Positions 7,110-16,231 of a stretch of DNA of 64,000 bases are shown here, piece by piece. The DNA is taken from positions 1 to 64,000 of the forward strand of contig VGPT01000003.1 of assembly GCA_016882485.1 (NCBI GenBank), read 5' to 3'. Position 1 is the first letter of the stretch. The number at the start of each line of letters is the position of its first letter. The translations under genes and the position numbers were made by a program. The notes under the pieces were generated by a model that saw only the letters and a program-made list of their open reading frames with translations, made no database searches and was not told the origin of the DNA. The stretch comes from Cyanobacteria bacterium M_surface_10_m1_298. Its GTDB lineage: Bacteria; Cyanobacteriota; Cyanobacteriia; PCC-6307; Cyanobiaceae.

Positions 7110-8073
7110 CCGCCACCACCAGGGCAGCCACCACCACCACAATGCCTTGCACGACCGGGTAATCCCGTTGGCTGATCGCTTCCTGCAGCCGGAAGGCGAT
7201 GCCCGGCCAGGAGTAGGTCACCTCAATCAAGAGTGCTCCTCCGATCAGGGAGGCGACCGTGATCCCGGCAATGGTCAGCACCGGTAACAGGGCATTCGGC
7301 AAGGCGTGGCGCAGCACCACCCGACGCTCCGAGAGACCACGGGATCGCGCCGCCTCGACGTAATCGGAATCGAGGGCGCGCCGCAGGTTGAGGCGCAGGG
7401 CGTTGGCGAAGATGCCGCTGAGCAGAAAGCCGAGGGTGCTGGCCGGCAGCACGAGATGCCGCACAGCGCCCCAGAACTGCGTACTGTCGCCGTTCCGCAG
7501 GCTGTCGAGGAGATAGAACCCGCTTCCCTCCGGAGGGATCAATGTGGCCGGGAAGCGCCCGCCCACGGGAAGCCAGCCAAGCCAGACCGCAAACACCAGT
7601 TGCACCAACATCGCGGCCCAGAACGGGGGCATGGCGTAGGTGCCGATCCCGAACAGACGCGCTGAGAGATCGAGTTTGCCCTCCGGCCTCGCGATGCCAC
7701 TGAAGCCCACCGCCAATCCCAGCCCAGCAGCCAGAAGCAGGGCCGTGAGGCCAAGCTCCAGGCTGGCGGGGAGGCTGCGGGCGATCACGGCGGACACCGG
7801 TTCCTGATTCGTCAGGGAGATCCCGAGTTGACCCTGCAGCAGGTCGCTGAGGTAGTGCCCGTACTGGGCCAGGAGGGATTGGTCCAGCCCGAGCTGTTGG
7901 CGCAAGGCATCCCGGGCAGCCTGGGGGGCCCGGGTCCCCAGCAGCGCATCGATCGGATCACCGGGTGCAACCCGCAACAGCAGAAACACCAGGCTGGCGA
8001 TCAGCCAGAGCATCACCGGTACCAGAGCCAGGCGACTGGCGATGTAGCCGATCAGATGGCGACGACGACTCAT
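7054..8073 (-). CDS. Peptide/nickel-type ABC transporter permease (DppB family)
   Basis: A 339-residue inner-membrane permease. The N-terminus is of DppB/OppB type (RRRHLIGYIASRLAL, then VFLLLRVAPGDP). The EAA-type cytoplasmic loop is near the C-terminus (DSDYVEAARSRGLSERRVVLRHALPN in pieces), the contact point for the ATPase. Its ATG overlaps the stop of the substrate-binding gene by the ATGA arrangement, so the two are translated together. No DppC permease and no DppD/F ATPase is in the window, so the partners must be encoded elsewhere. Confidence 0.92.
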   Translation of the reverse strand: MSRRRHLIGYIASRLALVPVMLWLIASLVFLLLRVAPGDPIDALLGTRAPQAARDALRQQLGLDQSLLAQYGHYLSDLLQGQLGISLTNQEPVSAVIARSLPASLELGLTALLLAAGLGLAVGFSGIARPEGKLDLSARLFGIGTYAMPPFWAAMLVQLVFAVWLGWLPVGGRFPATLIPPEGSGFYLLDSLRNGDSTQFWGAVRHLVLPASTLGFLLSGIFANALRLNLRRALDSDYVEAARSRGLSERRVVLRHALPNALLPVLTIAGITVASLIGGALLIEVTYSWPGIAFRLQEAISQRDYPVVQGIVVVVAALVVAVSVLVDLLVALLDPRVNF

Positions 8074-9662
8074 CGGTGTCGACTCTCCAGATCCTGCAGC
8101 AACAGTCGACCCGATCCATCAAAACGTGGTGGCTTGAGATGAGCCTGGGCCCAGGCTCGTGGTGTCACCTGCCAGATGGGGATGTAAGCCGCCCCTTCGG
8201 CCGCCAGCTGTTGCACCCGGCGCAGGCTGTCCCGGCGTGCTGCCCCGCTGCTCGCCTCACTCTCGCGCAGCAGAGCCTGCACGCCTGGCCCATCCCAGAA
8301 GCTGCCGAAGGCCACGCTGCTTCCCTCGAGGCAGTGGTCTCCGCTGCTGCGGCTGCAGGAGAGCATTGGAGAGAGGTAGACGTCGGGATCCGGATAGTCC
8401 CCCACCCAGTCAAGAACGATCATCGGGTAGACGCCCTGCTCGAGTTGGCGATAGGCGGTCGTCGACTCAACGCCAGTCACCTCTAGTTCAACGCAGTCAC
8501 CGAGATCTTTCTGCAGTTGGGCCTGCCATGTGAGGGCGAAGAGGCGATCCGAGGGCACATTGGATCGGAAGGTGAGGGGCAGTTTGAGGCGTTGTCCACT
8601 GCAGTAGCCCGCCTGCCGGTAGAGGGCCCGAGCGGCTTTGGGGTTGTAGCGAGGCCAGGCGGGTGGCTCGGCTCCCTCCAGCGGTGGGGGAACCAGGGAG
8701 CGCAGCGGTGGCCGCAGCCCGAAACTCACCCGTTGGCTGATCAAGGGCCTGTTCACGCTCAAGGCAACCGCCTGGCGCACGACCGCTTGATTAAACGGGG
8801 GCTGCTGACTCATCAACGTGAGGTAGCCGATTTCAGCGGCAGGTCCCTCACCCAGGGCCAGCTGGCCGCGTCGCGCCCGTGCGTTGAGGGCCTCCTGCTG
8901 ATCGCTTTCCAGGCCACTGGAGATCAACACATCCACCTCGCCGCTGAGCAAGGAGCCATAGAGAGCCGTGGAGTTGCTCAGCGTGATCAAATGAATGCCC
9001 TTGTTCTTGGGCTGAGGCCCCCAGTAGTTCTCAAACGGCAGCAGCTGCTGTTTCTGCGGGCTGAAGCTCGCCAGTCGGTAGGGGCCAGTCCCCACAAAGC
9101 GATTGGAGAGGGATCGCTTCGCAAAGTTTCGATAGGCGCTCGGTGACACCGGGGCCAGGTTGATCGAGCTGAGCAGAGAGGCCAGGGCGCGATAGGGGCG
9201 CTGAAGGCTCAGCTCCAGTTCGTAGGGGCCGCTAGCGCGAACGGCACGGATCCGGTCATCCAGCAGGTAGCTGAGCTTGCCGAGTTGGCGGAATCGCTCC
9301 AGGTTGAACACCATCGCCTCGGCGTCAAAGGGCGTTCCGTCGTGGAAGCGCACATCGCGGCGCAGGGGGATCCGGGCGGTCAGTCCATCGGCACTGAACT
9401 GGGGCAGCGCCGTCGCCAGACGCGGTTGCAATTGACCGCGGTGATCGGCGGCATACAGGGGGTCGCCGACGGCACTGAGAAGCTGGGTGCCGGCAAAACT
9501 GAACACGTCGACCGGGTCGACCGACTCCAGGGAGCTTTTGTTCGCCACCACCAGTTGCCCCTGCGGGTGGGGCGGCTGACAACCCATCAGCAGCTGCAGC
9601 GCTGGCAGCAGGGCGAGAAGACGGGATGCAGCGGTGAAGCGAGAAATGGATGCTGCAGCCAA
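8070..9662 (-). CDS. ABC transporter substrate-binding lipoprotein (SBP_bac_5)
   Basis: A 530-residue family-5 extracellular solute-binding protein, the type that binds peptides, nickel or glycosides. The N-terminus is a lipoprotein signal with lipobox LLMGC, the lipidated Cys being residue 28. The family pattern ADGLTARIPLRRDVRFHDGTPF (in pieces) is present near residue 95, followed by FNLERFRQLG. TTG at 9660-9662 is the only start that leaves a full signal peptide, because a stop codon lies a few codons upstream. It is coupled to the DppB-like permease by a 4-bp overlap. The ligand cannot be inferred. Confidence 0.92.
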   Translation of the reverse strand: MAAASISRFTAASRLLALLPALQLLMGCQPPHPQGQLVVANKSSLESVDPVDVFSFAGTQLLSAVGDPLYAADHRGQLQPRLATALPQFSADGLTARIPLRRDVRFHDGTPFDAEAMVFNLERFRQLGKLSYLLDDRIRAVRASGPYELELSLQRPYRALASLLSSINLAPVSPSAYRNFAKRSLSNRFVGTGPYRLASFSPQKQQLLPFENYWGPQPKNKGIHLITLSNSTALYGSLLSGEVDVLISSGLESDQQEALNARARRGQLALGEGPAAEIGYLTLMSQQPPFNQAVVRQAVALSVNRPLISQRVSFGLRPPLRSLVPPPLEGAEPPAWPRYNPKAARALYRQAGYCSGQRLKLPLTFRSNVPSDRLFALTWQAQLQKDLGDCVELEVTGVESTTAYRQLEQGVYPMIVLDWVGDYPDPDVYLSPMLSCSRSSGDHCLEGSSVAFGSFWDGPGVQALLRESEASSGAARRDSLRRVQQLAAEGAAYIPIWQVTPRAWAQAHLKPPRFDGSGRLLLQDLESRHR

Positions 9663-9672
9663 GCTGCGCTAT

Positions 9673-9927
9673 TCAAGCGTTCTTGATCCGTTCGAGCAGT
9701 GCTTCTTGGTCGTTGCTCTCGACCTGTTGCAGTGAAATTTCAAACACTGGGGAGCCATGGCGCTCGAGGGGCCAGCGCCGCACCCAGCAGCGGTCACGGG
9801 AGTCGTCGATCCCGATTACCTGATAAATCGTTTCGTCGCTGTCGAGGGTGACGCAGTCGCCTTGGTGAAGGGTGTGGGGTGGGCTTGCTCGAAATGAGCT
9901 CGAGCTACTCAGAGGAGTCATGGCCAT
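9673..9927 (-). CDS. Small conserved-looking protein, unknown function
   Basis: ATG at 9925-9927 (reading MAMTPLSSSSS) gives 84 residues; the frame can be extended to 9993 but the extra residues are Arg/Cys-rich and unlike protein. The body has a beta-rich look: LHQGDCVTLDSDETIYQVIGID, DRCWVRRWPLE, VFEISLQQVE (pieces). This resembles a small SH3-like barrel, but I cannot name a family. It lies 10 bp upstream of the binding-protein gene on the same strand. About 140 bp without a gene separates it from hom. Confidence 0.6.
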   Translation of the reverse strand: MAMTPLSSSSSFRASPPHTLHQGDCVTLDSDETIYQVIGIDDSRDRCWVRRWPLERHGSPVFEISLQQVESNDQEALLERIKNA

Positions 9928-10066
9928 GAATGCATGTGCCGTCGGGCTGAGCGTTCCGCATCGACGCCGGCGCATATGTCCGCAGCGATACAAATCAAGG
10001 CTTGGGTCAGCGGAGCCGGACGTGGTCGTTCCCTCAGCCTGGCCCAGGCTGTTGCCTGCCTGCCAG

Positions 10067-11377
10067 TCAGAGGGTGGGAAGGCAGGCGGAGACAGCGTTC
10101 ACATCCGGCAGAGCTTTGATCGCCGCAAGGGCCTGACGGAAGTTGCGTTCCTGCACCTCATGGGTGATTACCACGATCTCCGCGTCAGCCGGATCAGCGC
10201 TGGTCTCGAACTGCACGATGGAGCGGATCGAGACCCCCTGATCGCCAAAGCAGGTGCCGATTCGTCCGATCACCCCGGCCTGGTCACCGGTTTGTAGGCG
10301 CACATAGTTGCGTTGCAGGGTCTCCCCGGGATCCACCAGCTGACAGGAGCGCCAGCGGTTCGCGGCCAGCAGCGGATCGAGTTGTCCGCTCGCCCCCGTG
10401 GCCGCGCGGATCCCGGCGATATTGAGGATGTCGGCGACCACCGCGGAGGCGGTGGGGCCCGCCCCTGCTCCAGGCCCGTAGAACATCACGCGGCCCACTG
10501 GGTCGCCCTCCACAAGGATGGCGTTGTTCACGCCATGCACGCCGGCCAGGGGGTGCTCCTTGGGCAGCAGGGTGGGGCTGACGCGAACATCAAGCTGCAC
10601 GCAACCCTGTGCATCAAGCCCTTGGTATTGGGCCTTGGCCACCAGTTTCACCACGTAGCCGAGTTGGGCTGCGTAGTTCACATCGCGGGCGTCGAGGTTG
10701 TTGATGCCCTGCGTGGGGATCGCCGTGCGCTCAATCGATCCACCGAAGGCCAGCCCCGTGAGAATCGCGATCTTGTCGGCGGCATCGCCCCCTTCCACGT
10801 CTGCCGCGGGATCGGCTTCGGCGTAGCCCAGGCGCTGGGCATCGGCCAGCACGTCGTCGTAGGCGGCGCCCTCATCCGCCATGCGGCTGAGGATGTAATT
10901 GGTCGTGCCGTTGATGATGCCGCTCACCCGCTGGATGCGGTTGCCACCCAACGACTGCTTCAGCGGTTCGATGATCGGGATGCCACCGCCGACGGCGGCC
11001 TCGATCAGCACATAGACCCCGCTCTGGGCCGCGGCCTCAGCGATTTCCTCGCCGTAGCGCGCAATCACCGCCTTGTTGGCGGTGACCACAGGCTTGCCGG
11101 CGGCGATGGCCGCGAGGATCAGGCTGCGGGCGGGCTCCAGGCCTCCCATGACCTCAACCACGATGTCGACGGCTGGATCGTTCACCACCGCCAGGGGATC
11201 CGTGCAGAGGATGTCAGCGGGCAGATCCACGGGCCGTGCCCGGTTCAGGTCGCGCACGGCCACGCGCGTGAGGGCCAGATCGGCTACCAGGGGATGCCGT
11301 CCCTGGGGGGTCTGCAGGATCTCGGCAACGCCTGCTCCCACTGTGCCAAGCCCGAGCAAGCCGATGCCGATGGTCAT
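10067..11377 (-). CDS. hom: Homoserine dehydrogenase
   Basis: A 436-residue enzyme that reduces aspartate semialdehyde to homoserine with NAD(P)H, the branch to threonine and methionine. Residues 5-15 hold the dinucleotide-binding GLLGLGTVGAG. The catalytic region includes VVTANKAVIA, EAAVGGGIPII and NGTTNYILSRM. LGYAEADPAADVEG is the substrate-binding signature. The C-terminal 85 residues form an ACT regulatory domain (DQAGVIGRIGTCFGDQGVSI), which suggests feedback control by threonine. The length is typical of the monofunctional bacterial enzyme. It follows sufE on the same strand after 42 bp. Confidence 0.97.
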   Translation of the reverse strand: MTIGIGLLGLGTVGAGVAEILQTPQGRHPLVADLALTRVAVRDLNRARPVDLPADILCTDPLAVVNDPAVDIVVEVMGGLEPARSLILAAIAAGKPVVTANKAVIARYGEEIAEAAAQSGVYVLIEAAVGGGIPIIEPLKQSLGGNRIQRVSGIINGTTNYILSRMADEGAAYDDVLADAQRLGYAEADPAADVEGGDAADKIAILTGLAFGGSIERTAIPTQGINNLDARDVNYAAQLGYVVKLVAKAQYQGLDAQGCVQLDVRVSPTLLPKEHPLAGVHGVNNAILVEGDPVGRVMFYGPGAGAGPTASAVVADILNIAGIRAATGASGQLDPLLAANRWRSCQLVDPGETLQRNYVRLQTGDQAGVIGRIGTCFGDQGVSIRSIVQFETSADPADAEIVVITHEVQERNFRQALAAIKALPDVNAVSACLPTL

Positions 11378-11419
11378 GCCGCCACTGCGCGAAAGGCTGA
11401 TCCTAGAAATCGACCCGGA

Positions 11420-11839
11420 TTAACCCGCCGCCAGGGCCTGAGCCTGGGCTTGCATCATTTTCAGGATGTTGAGAAAGCCATTGGCCCGTGAGGGGGTCAG
11501 GCTGGCCTGCAGGCCTGTTTCGCTGAGGAAGCCTGGATCGATGCTGGCGGCGGTGGCGGGCTCCAGCCCCTCCAGGCCCTCGATCAGCAGGGCCAACAGC
11601 CCCTTGGTGATGGCGGCATCGGAGTCGCCCTGCCAGTGCAGTTTCCCATCCACGAGCTGTCCCACCACATACACCTGGGAGACACAGCCCTTCACCTTGA
11701 AGGCGTCGTTGCGATAGTCATCTGGCAGAGGCTCGAGCTTTTTTGCCAGCCAGAGCACGTATTCGTAGCGGCGTTTGGGATCCGCGGTGCCCTTGAGGCG
11801 TTCAACGATTTGATCGAGCTTCTCGCTGCCGGTGGCCAT
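11420..11839 (-). CDS. sufE: Cysteine desulfuration protein SufE
   Basis: SufE takes the persulfide sulfur from SufS and passes it to the SufBCD scaffold for iron-sulfur cluster assembly. From ATG 11837-11839 the product has 139 residues, typical for SufE. The acceptor cysteine is Cys52 in FKVKGCVSQVY, matching the known active-site position. WLAKKLEPLP and ITKGLLALLIEGL are family text. The start overlaps the stop of the upstream gene (TGATG), showing translational coupling. The frame remains open far upstream, but that part overlaps the neighbour and is not coding. Confidence 0.95.
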   Translation of the reverse strand: MATGSEKLDQIVERLKGTADPKRRYEYVLWLAKKLEPLPDDYRNDAFKVKGCVSQVYVVGQLVDGKLHWQGDSDAAITKGLLALLIEGLEGLEPATAASIDPGFLSETGLQASLTPSRANGFLNILKMMQAQAQALAAG

Positions 11840-12321
11840 CAACGGGGGCGACGGATGCGCTGGAGTCCCAGCAGCATGGCAGTTGCCCCGACCGCACTGA
11901 GCCAGGCCCATGGATGGCTTGGGCGGCGATGTTCGCTGATCTGATCCAACTGGGCCTGGCCGCTCTTCACGGGCATCTCCAGGTAGTCGCGGTGGCCCGG
12001 CCCCCCATCCACCTGCAGCTCCCACTCCCCCGTGGCCTGCTTCGGCAGAGCGAAGCTCAGCTGCCCTTTGGCATCGGTGCGGCCCAACTCCTGAGCCTTG
12101 CCATCAGGAGACACGAGGCGCACGATGGCGTCCGAGGTGGGTTCCCCGTTCGAGAACTGGCTTTGCAGCATCAGTTGGGAGCTCAGGGCCTCCAGCCGGG
12201 TAATGCTGCTTTCGATGCCATGGGCGCTGGCAGGGCTGCCACTGAGGGCCATCAGGGCCGAGGCCAGAAGGCCTGCAGACGTCCAGCTTCTCCAAGGCCG
12301 TTGGCGACTGCCCTGTTGCAT
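11839..12321 (-). CDS. Secreted Ig-like protein with C-terminal membrane anchor
   Basis: A 160-residue protein with a Sec signal peptide (LLASALMALSGSPASAHG, mature start likely at AHGIES). A beta-sandwich region follows with SDAIVRLVSPDG, GRTDAKGQLSFALP and GEWELQVDGGPGHRDYLE. A single membrane helix lies at the end (WAWLSAVGATAMLLGL) before a basic tail. The middle resembles the accessory domains of nickel/cobalt uptake proteins (NikL/CbiL-like) or carboxypeptidase-regulatory folds. No cognate transporter is next to it. It is coupled to sufE by a TGATG overlap. Confidence 0.6.
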   Translation of the reverse strand: MQQGSRQRPWRSWTSAGLLASALMALSGSPASAHGIESSITRLEALSSQLMLQSQFSNGEPTSDAIVRLVSPDGKAQELGRTDAKGQLSFALPKQATGEWELQVDGGPGHRDYLEMPVKSGQAQLDQISEHRRPSHPWAWLSAVGATAMLLGLQRIRRPR

Positions 12322-12379
12322 GGCGGTGGTGCTGAGCTCAGCAGTTAGTGAAGCGCGGCTGTTGCCTCTGTCCAGCGGA

Positions 12380-12622
12380 TCAGGCTGACCAGCGGCTGGA
12401 GGCTTTGGTCTTGCCGGCTTGCACCATGTGCACCATCGAGCTGACCATCATCGACAGGGCACTGCTGGAGTCATCCCGGCCCTGCAGCTCGGAGGCCAGC
12501 ACCTGTTCTGCGGCCGTGCCCCGGCTGAGGGACAAGCTGGGGCCGCGGCGGGTCAGTTCAGCGTCGTGCTGATGGCCGGCGTTGATCGCTGAGAGGAACG
12601 CGTCGTTGACCTCGAGATCCAC
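12380..12622 (-). CDS. 80-residue protein, unknown function
   Basis: GTG at 12620-12622 gives a sensible N-terminus (VDLEVNDAFLSAINAG) and 80 residues. Charged text follows (HQHDAELTRRGPSLSLSRG), then an amphipathic helix with many Met and Ser (SALSMMVSSMVHMVQAG). The frame extends upstream to 12703, but the added residues look non-coding. There is no membrane segment and no recognised domain. It lies in the minus-strand run between the formyl-THF cyclo-ligase and the Ig-like secreted protein, with 81 bp and 58 bp gaps. Confidence 0.5.
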   Translation of the reverse strand: MDLEVNDAFLSAINAGHQHDAELTRRGPSLSLSRGTAAEQVLASELQGRDDSSSALSMMVSSMVHMVQAGKTKASSRWSA

Positions 12623-12703
12623 CGTGCCCTGATGTAGTGCCCCAATCCTGCCAAATGCCAACGAACTCTGCGCTCGATCCCACCAGCACTCAACAGCTTG
12701 CAA

Positions 12704-13273
12704 TCAAGATCGGATCCAGTGCAGACCGTGCTCATCGATCCAGCCGCTGAAGGGCACATCCCAGGGATCAGCCGGCAGCGCTTCCACCAGGCAGGCCGAG
12801 GGCAGCACCGCCAGGGCCGGCACGGCTCGCCAAGTGGGGTCGGCCCGCAGGCGGTCAAACCAGCCGCCGCCGTAGCCCAGGCGGATTCCTTGGTGGTCGA
12901 GGGCCAGAGCAGGCACCAGCAGCAGGCTCATCTGCTCGGCACTGAGCACCGTCTGGCCCTGCGGTGCGGGGATGCCGGTTTCATCTGGATCCAGAGGAGC
13001 CTGCGGGCTCCAAGGGCAGTACTCAAGGGCACCTCCCCGCACCCTCGGTAGAGCCAGGCGCGCATCCCAGAGTGTTTCTGAGGCGACAGGCCGCAGATCC
13101 GCTTCCCCCTGCAGGGGCCAGTAAAGACCGATGCGGCCGGGCGCAGCTGCGGCAGAGGGCAGTTGCTGCTGGGCGATCTGCAGCAGTGAGGCGCTCACGT
13201 CGGTCAGAGCGACGCGGCGCTGCTGTTGGAACCGAAGCCGAAGCTCTCGCTTTGTGGTGCCAGAGAAGGACAT
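12704..13273 (-). CDS. 5-formyltetrahydrofolate cyclo-ligase
   Basis: The enzyme converts 5-formyl-THF to 5,10-methenyl-THF using ATP, recovering folate from a storage form. The 189-residue product ends with the family signature GIRLGYGGGWFDR (about residues 130-142), which forms the phosphate and folate site. The N-terminal K-R-E-L-R-L-R-F ATP-binding helix is also present. Length is standard. It lies 14 bp downstream of ruvC on the same strand, and folD, the next enzyme in folate C1 interconversion, is elsewhere in this window. Confidence 0.92.
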   Translation of the reverse strand: MSFSGTTKRELRLRFQQQRRVALTDVSASLLQIAQQQLPSAAAAPGRIGLYWPLQGEADLRPVASETLWDARLALPRVRGGALEYCPWSPQAPLDPDETGIPAPQGQTVLSAEQMSLLLVPALALDHQGIRLGYGGGWFDRLRADPTWRAVPALAVLPSACLVEALPADPWDVPFSGWIDEHGLHWIRS

Positions 13274-13287
13274 CGCGAGTGATCGCC

Positions 13288-13761
13288 TCAGCGCTGAAAC
13301 CAGCCCGTCAGGGCCACGGCGAGGGCATCGGCTGCGTCATCGGGGCGCGGCGGGCTGTCGAGCTGCAGTTCGCGCATGACGGCATCCAGCACGTCGTCTT
13401 TGTCGGCATGGCCGTGACCAGCGAGGGCCAGCTTGATCTGCATCGGTGGAAATTCCACCACCGGGATCTTGAAGCGGGCGAGGGTCATCATCAACACACC
13501 CCGCGCCTGAACCACGGAGATCGTGGTGCTTGAGCGGTAGAAGAAAAATTTCTCCACCGCCGCCAGTTGGGGTTGCCAGGTGCGGATCAGCAGGCGTAGA
13601 TCCCGGGCAATCTCCACCATCCGCTCGCCGTCACTGCGGCCGGGATCGGTGCGGATGATGCCGCAGTCGAGCATGCGCTGAGCGCCCCCGGGCCCCTCCT
13701 CCACATCGATCACGCCGTAGCCCACGCGGGCCAGGCCTGGATCGATGCCGAGGATGCGCAT
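13288..13761 (-). CDS. ruvC: Holliday junction resolvase RuvC
   Basis: RuvC cuts four-way DNA junctions together with RuvAB. The 157-residue product starts with [15 protein letters not shown]; Asp7 is the first metal-binding acid. [11 protein letters not shown] holds the second acid (Glu). [12 protein letters not shown] and [14 protein letters not shown] supply the remaining acids of the RNase H-like active site. Length is standard. The start ATG overlaps the chlI stop (TGATG), so it is translated behind chlI. Confidence 0.97.
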   Translation of the reverse strand: MRILGIDPGLARVGYGVIDVEEGPGGAQRMLDCGIIRTDPGRSDGERMVEIARDLRLLIRTWQPQLAAVEKFFFYRSSTTISVVQARGVLMMTLARFKIPVVEFPPMQIKLALAGHGHADKDDVLDAVMRELQLDSPPRPDDAADALAVALTGWFQR

Positions 13762-14849
13762 CAGGCAGCCAGGGCCAGTTCGAAGGCGCCGCGGTCGCTG
13801 GTTTCGGGGCGTTCGAACACTTTGCAGAACACCTTCACTACGCGGTCGCCGGAGTCGATCTGCTCGAGGGGGTCCTTGCGCAGGCGGTGGCGCAGGCAGC
13901 AGGCGGCCACGCGGGCCACGTCGTCTTCGGTGACTTCGGTGCGGCCCTCGAAGGCAGCCAGGGCGCGGGCGGCGCGGTTGGTCACGATGTCGCCCCGTAG
14001 GCCATCCACATCCAGCTCACCGCAGATGGCGGAGATGCGGATGCGCAGGTCGTCGTCAATCTGGACTTGTGGAAGGCGGTTTTGGGCCTCCACCACCCGG
14101 GCTTGCAGCCCGTCTTGGGTGGTTTGCACCGCGTTGTTGAAGCCGTCGGGATCGTTGTCGAAGGCGGTGCGCTGATCCACCACCTGCACGCGTAGCTCAG
14201 GATCACGCACGGTGCGCACCTCCACGCTCATGCCAAAGCGATCGAGCAGCTGGGGGCGCAGCTCACCCTCTTCCGGGTTGCCGGAGCCAATCAGCACGAA
14301 ACGGGCGGGGTGGCGCACGCTCACGCCTTCACGCTCCACCGTGTTCCAACCGGAGGCGGCCGAATCGAGCAGCACGTCCACCAGGTGGTCGTCGAGCAGG
14401 TTCACCTCATCCACATAGAGCAGGCCGCGGTTGGCCTTGGCCAGCAAGCCCGGCTCAAACGCGCGCACGCCCTCGCTCAGGGCCTTCTCGATGTCGATGG
14501 TGCCGCAGAGGCGATCTTCGGTGGCGCCCAGGGGCAGGTCCACCATCGGCACCTGGCGCTTTTCGGTGGGCAGTTGCTCGCCGTGCTCGGCCCGTTGACG
14601 CACCTCAGCGCTCTGCAGGTCGGGATCGGTGGCGGAGCTGTTGTAGGGATCTCCCGCCACCACATCGATCTCGGGCAGCAGATCGGCCAGGGCGCGGATC
14701 GTAGTGCTCTTGCCGGTGCCCCGGTCCCCCATGATCATCACCCCGCCAATGCGGGGGTCGATCACGTTCAGCAGCAGGGCGAGTTTCATCTCCTCCTGGC
14801 CCACGATGGCGGTGAAGGGAAAGACCCTGCGCTTGCGGGCTTGCGTCAC
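13761..14849 (-). CDS. chlI: Magnesium chelatase subunit ChlI (AAA+ ATPase)
   Basis: ChlI forms the ATPase ring that, with ChlD and ChlH, inserts Mg into protoporphyrin IX, the first committed step of chlorophyll synthesis. The 362-residue protein has Walker A at residues 41-48 (GDRGTGKS), Walker B near [15 protein letters not shown], and the sensor region [21 protein letters not shown] in pieces. The start is GTG 14847-14849, overlapping the stop of the upstream DUF3370 gene. ChlD and ChlH are not in the window. Confidence 0.97.
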   Translation of the reverse strand: MTQARKRRVFPFTAIVGQEEMKLALLLNVIDPRIGGVMIMGDRGTGKSTTIRALADLLPEIDVVAGDPYNSSATDPDLQSAEVRQRAEHGEQLPTEKRQVPMVDLPLGATEDRLCGTIDIEKALSEGVRAFEPGLLAKANRGLLYVDEVNLLDDHLVDVLLDSAASGWNTVEREGVSVRHPARFVLIGSGNPEEGELRPQLLDRFGMSVEVRTVRDPELRVQVVDQRTAFDNDPDGFNNAVQTTQDGLQARVVEAQNRLPQVQIDDDLRIRISAICGELDVDGLRGDIVTNRAARALAAFEGRTEVTEDDVARVAACCLRHRLRKDPLEQIDSGDRVVKVFCKVFERPETSDRGAFELALAA

Positions 14850-16231
14850 GGCTGGAGGCTGGCTGGCGGTGCTGGCGATTGTTTCACAGGCGCCTCGGGA
14901 GCCTGCGGTAGCAGGCTCAGCACCTGGGGAGGGGTCGCGTCGGCCGGGTAGATCAACCGCACCCGCAGCTGCCGCTGGCCCCCTGGAGCCAGGCTGATGC
15001 TGCCGAGGTTGGGCCCCTGCTGACCGGAGCGCTGCACCAGGTGAAAGCTCTGGCGGCCAGGGCTGCCATCGAGGCCGCTCAGCTCCACCGTTCCGCGGAA
15101 CATCACCGCCGCACCCGGTTTGGTGTTGAAGCGCAATCCGCCGATAGGCAGATCGGTTTTCAAGGGGGTTTCCAGGGCCACGTTTAGGGCCACCGGCTGC
15201 TTGGAGCGGTTGCAGAGGGGGATGGAGATGTCATAGGCAACGCCGTAGTTGCCATGGGCGGCCCAGGCGGTGCCTGGGTAGTAGGCCTTGAGCTCGGCGG
15301 TTTGCACCTGGCCGGTGCCCAGACGACCGCGTTCGAGCGCAGCGATCGGCCAGGAGATGGGCGCGCGGCTGGTGGAGAGGCAGCCGCTCTTGGGGTCGGT
15401 GATGGTGCTGCTCCAGGTGCTGCCGAGTTGCACACCACTGACCCGGGAATACACCATCCGACCGCTGGCGCCCCTGGGGGTGGGTTCGTGTTCCTTCGGG
15501 CTGAGGACCCCCGACCGCAGCATGGCTTGCAGCGCTGCGGCGTTGGGCGGCTGATCGTTCTCCCCAAAGGCGGCGAGCGTGGCCAGGCTCACGGGGCCAT
15601 CACTCTGAAGGCGCAACTGCAGGTTGCGTCCATTGAGCAGGGGATCGAGACCGCGAACCGGCAAGGGCAACAGCACCAGCGTTGAGGCCTCTCCGGGTTG
15701 GAGTGTCCAGCGGTTTGGAAGCACCGGGTTGCGTTGCCTGAGCAAGAGCTCTGTGGCCACGCGGCTGCCGGGGCCTGCATAGGTGGAACCGTCTTGCCGC
15801 ATCAGCTCCGGAAGCGGCAGGAATGGAGCCTGGGGTTGGATGGAATCCGTGGCCTGGGAGAGGGCGGTCGAGCCCGCCAGCAGGGTCAGCGTGACCGGTT
15901 GCGGGCCGCGCGGTTCCGCCAGAACGGCGAGCCAGAGCGTGGAATCGAGACTCTCGGGCTTGCCGGCATACACGTGGTGGCTGAACAGATCAAAGCGTCC
16001 GTTCAGGGCGACATCGAGATGGGCTGAACCGCTGGCGCTTGTCCCCTTGGGGAAAGTGGAAAGCAGGATCCCCGGGCCGCTGATCAATTCAGGGTTGTTG
16101 TCGTTGACCAGCAGCACCCCGTCGAGCTGGCCCGGGAGTGCTTCAACCGCCTGGGGGCGAAGAACGGGTTCGGGCTTTTTGGCGGGGGGGGCGGCCGCGG
16201 GAGTGGCCGCCAGCAACAGGGGCAGGATCAT
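14846..16231 (-). CDS. DUF3370 secreted protein
   Basis: A 461-residue protein with a short hydrophobic start (ILPLLLAATPAAAPP) consistent with export, followed by a Pro-rich linker and a long beta-rich body. The body carries the DUF3370 pattern known from cyanobacteria: ALPGQLDGVLLVNDNNPE near the N-terminus, AHGNYGVAYDISIPLCNRS (in part) and the closing RVRLIYPADATPPQ. It is probably periplasmic or in the outer layer. The start overlaps the serine-hydrolase stop (ATGA) and the end overlaps chlI, so it belongs to the same transcript. The biochemical role is unknown. Confidence 0.8.
   Translation of the reverse strand: MILPLLLAATPAAAPPAKKPEPVLRPQAVEALPGQLDGVLLVNDNNPELISGPGILLSTFPKGTSASGSAHLDVALNGRFDLFSHHVYAGKPESLDSTLWLAVLAEPRGPQPVTLTLLAGSTALSQATDSIQPQAPFLPLPELMRQDGSTYAGPGSRVATELLLRQRNPVLPNRWTLQPGEASTLVLLPLPVRGLDPLLNGRNLQLRLQSDGPVSLATLAAFGENDQPPNAAALQAMLRSGVLSPKEHEPTPRGASGRMVYSRVSGVQLGSTWSSTITDPKSGCLSTSRAPISWPIAALERGRLGTGQVQTAELKAYYPGTAWAAHGNYGVAYDISIPLCNRSKQPVALNVALETPLKTDLPIGGLRFNTKPGAAVMFRGTVELSGLDGSPGRQSFHLVQRSGQQGPNLGSISLAPGGQRQLRVRLIYPADATPPQVLSLLPQAPEAPVKQSPAPPASLQP

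Noticed and set aside
10313-11491. 392-residue frame antisense to hom
   Set aside because: Shadow frame; homoserine dehydrogenase motifs are complete on the other strand.
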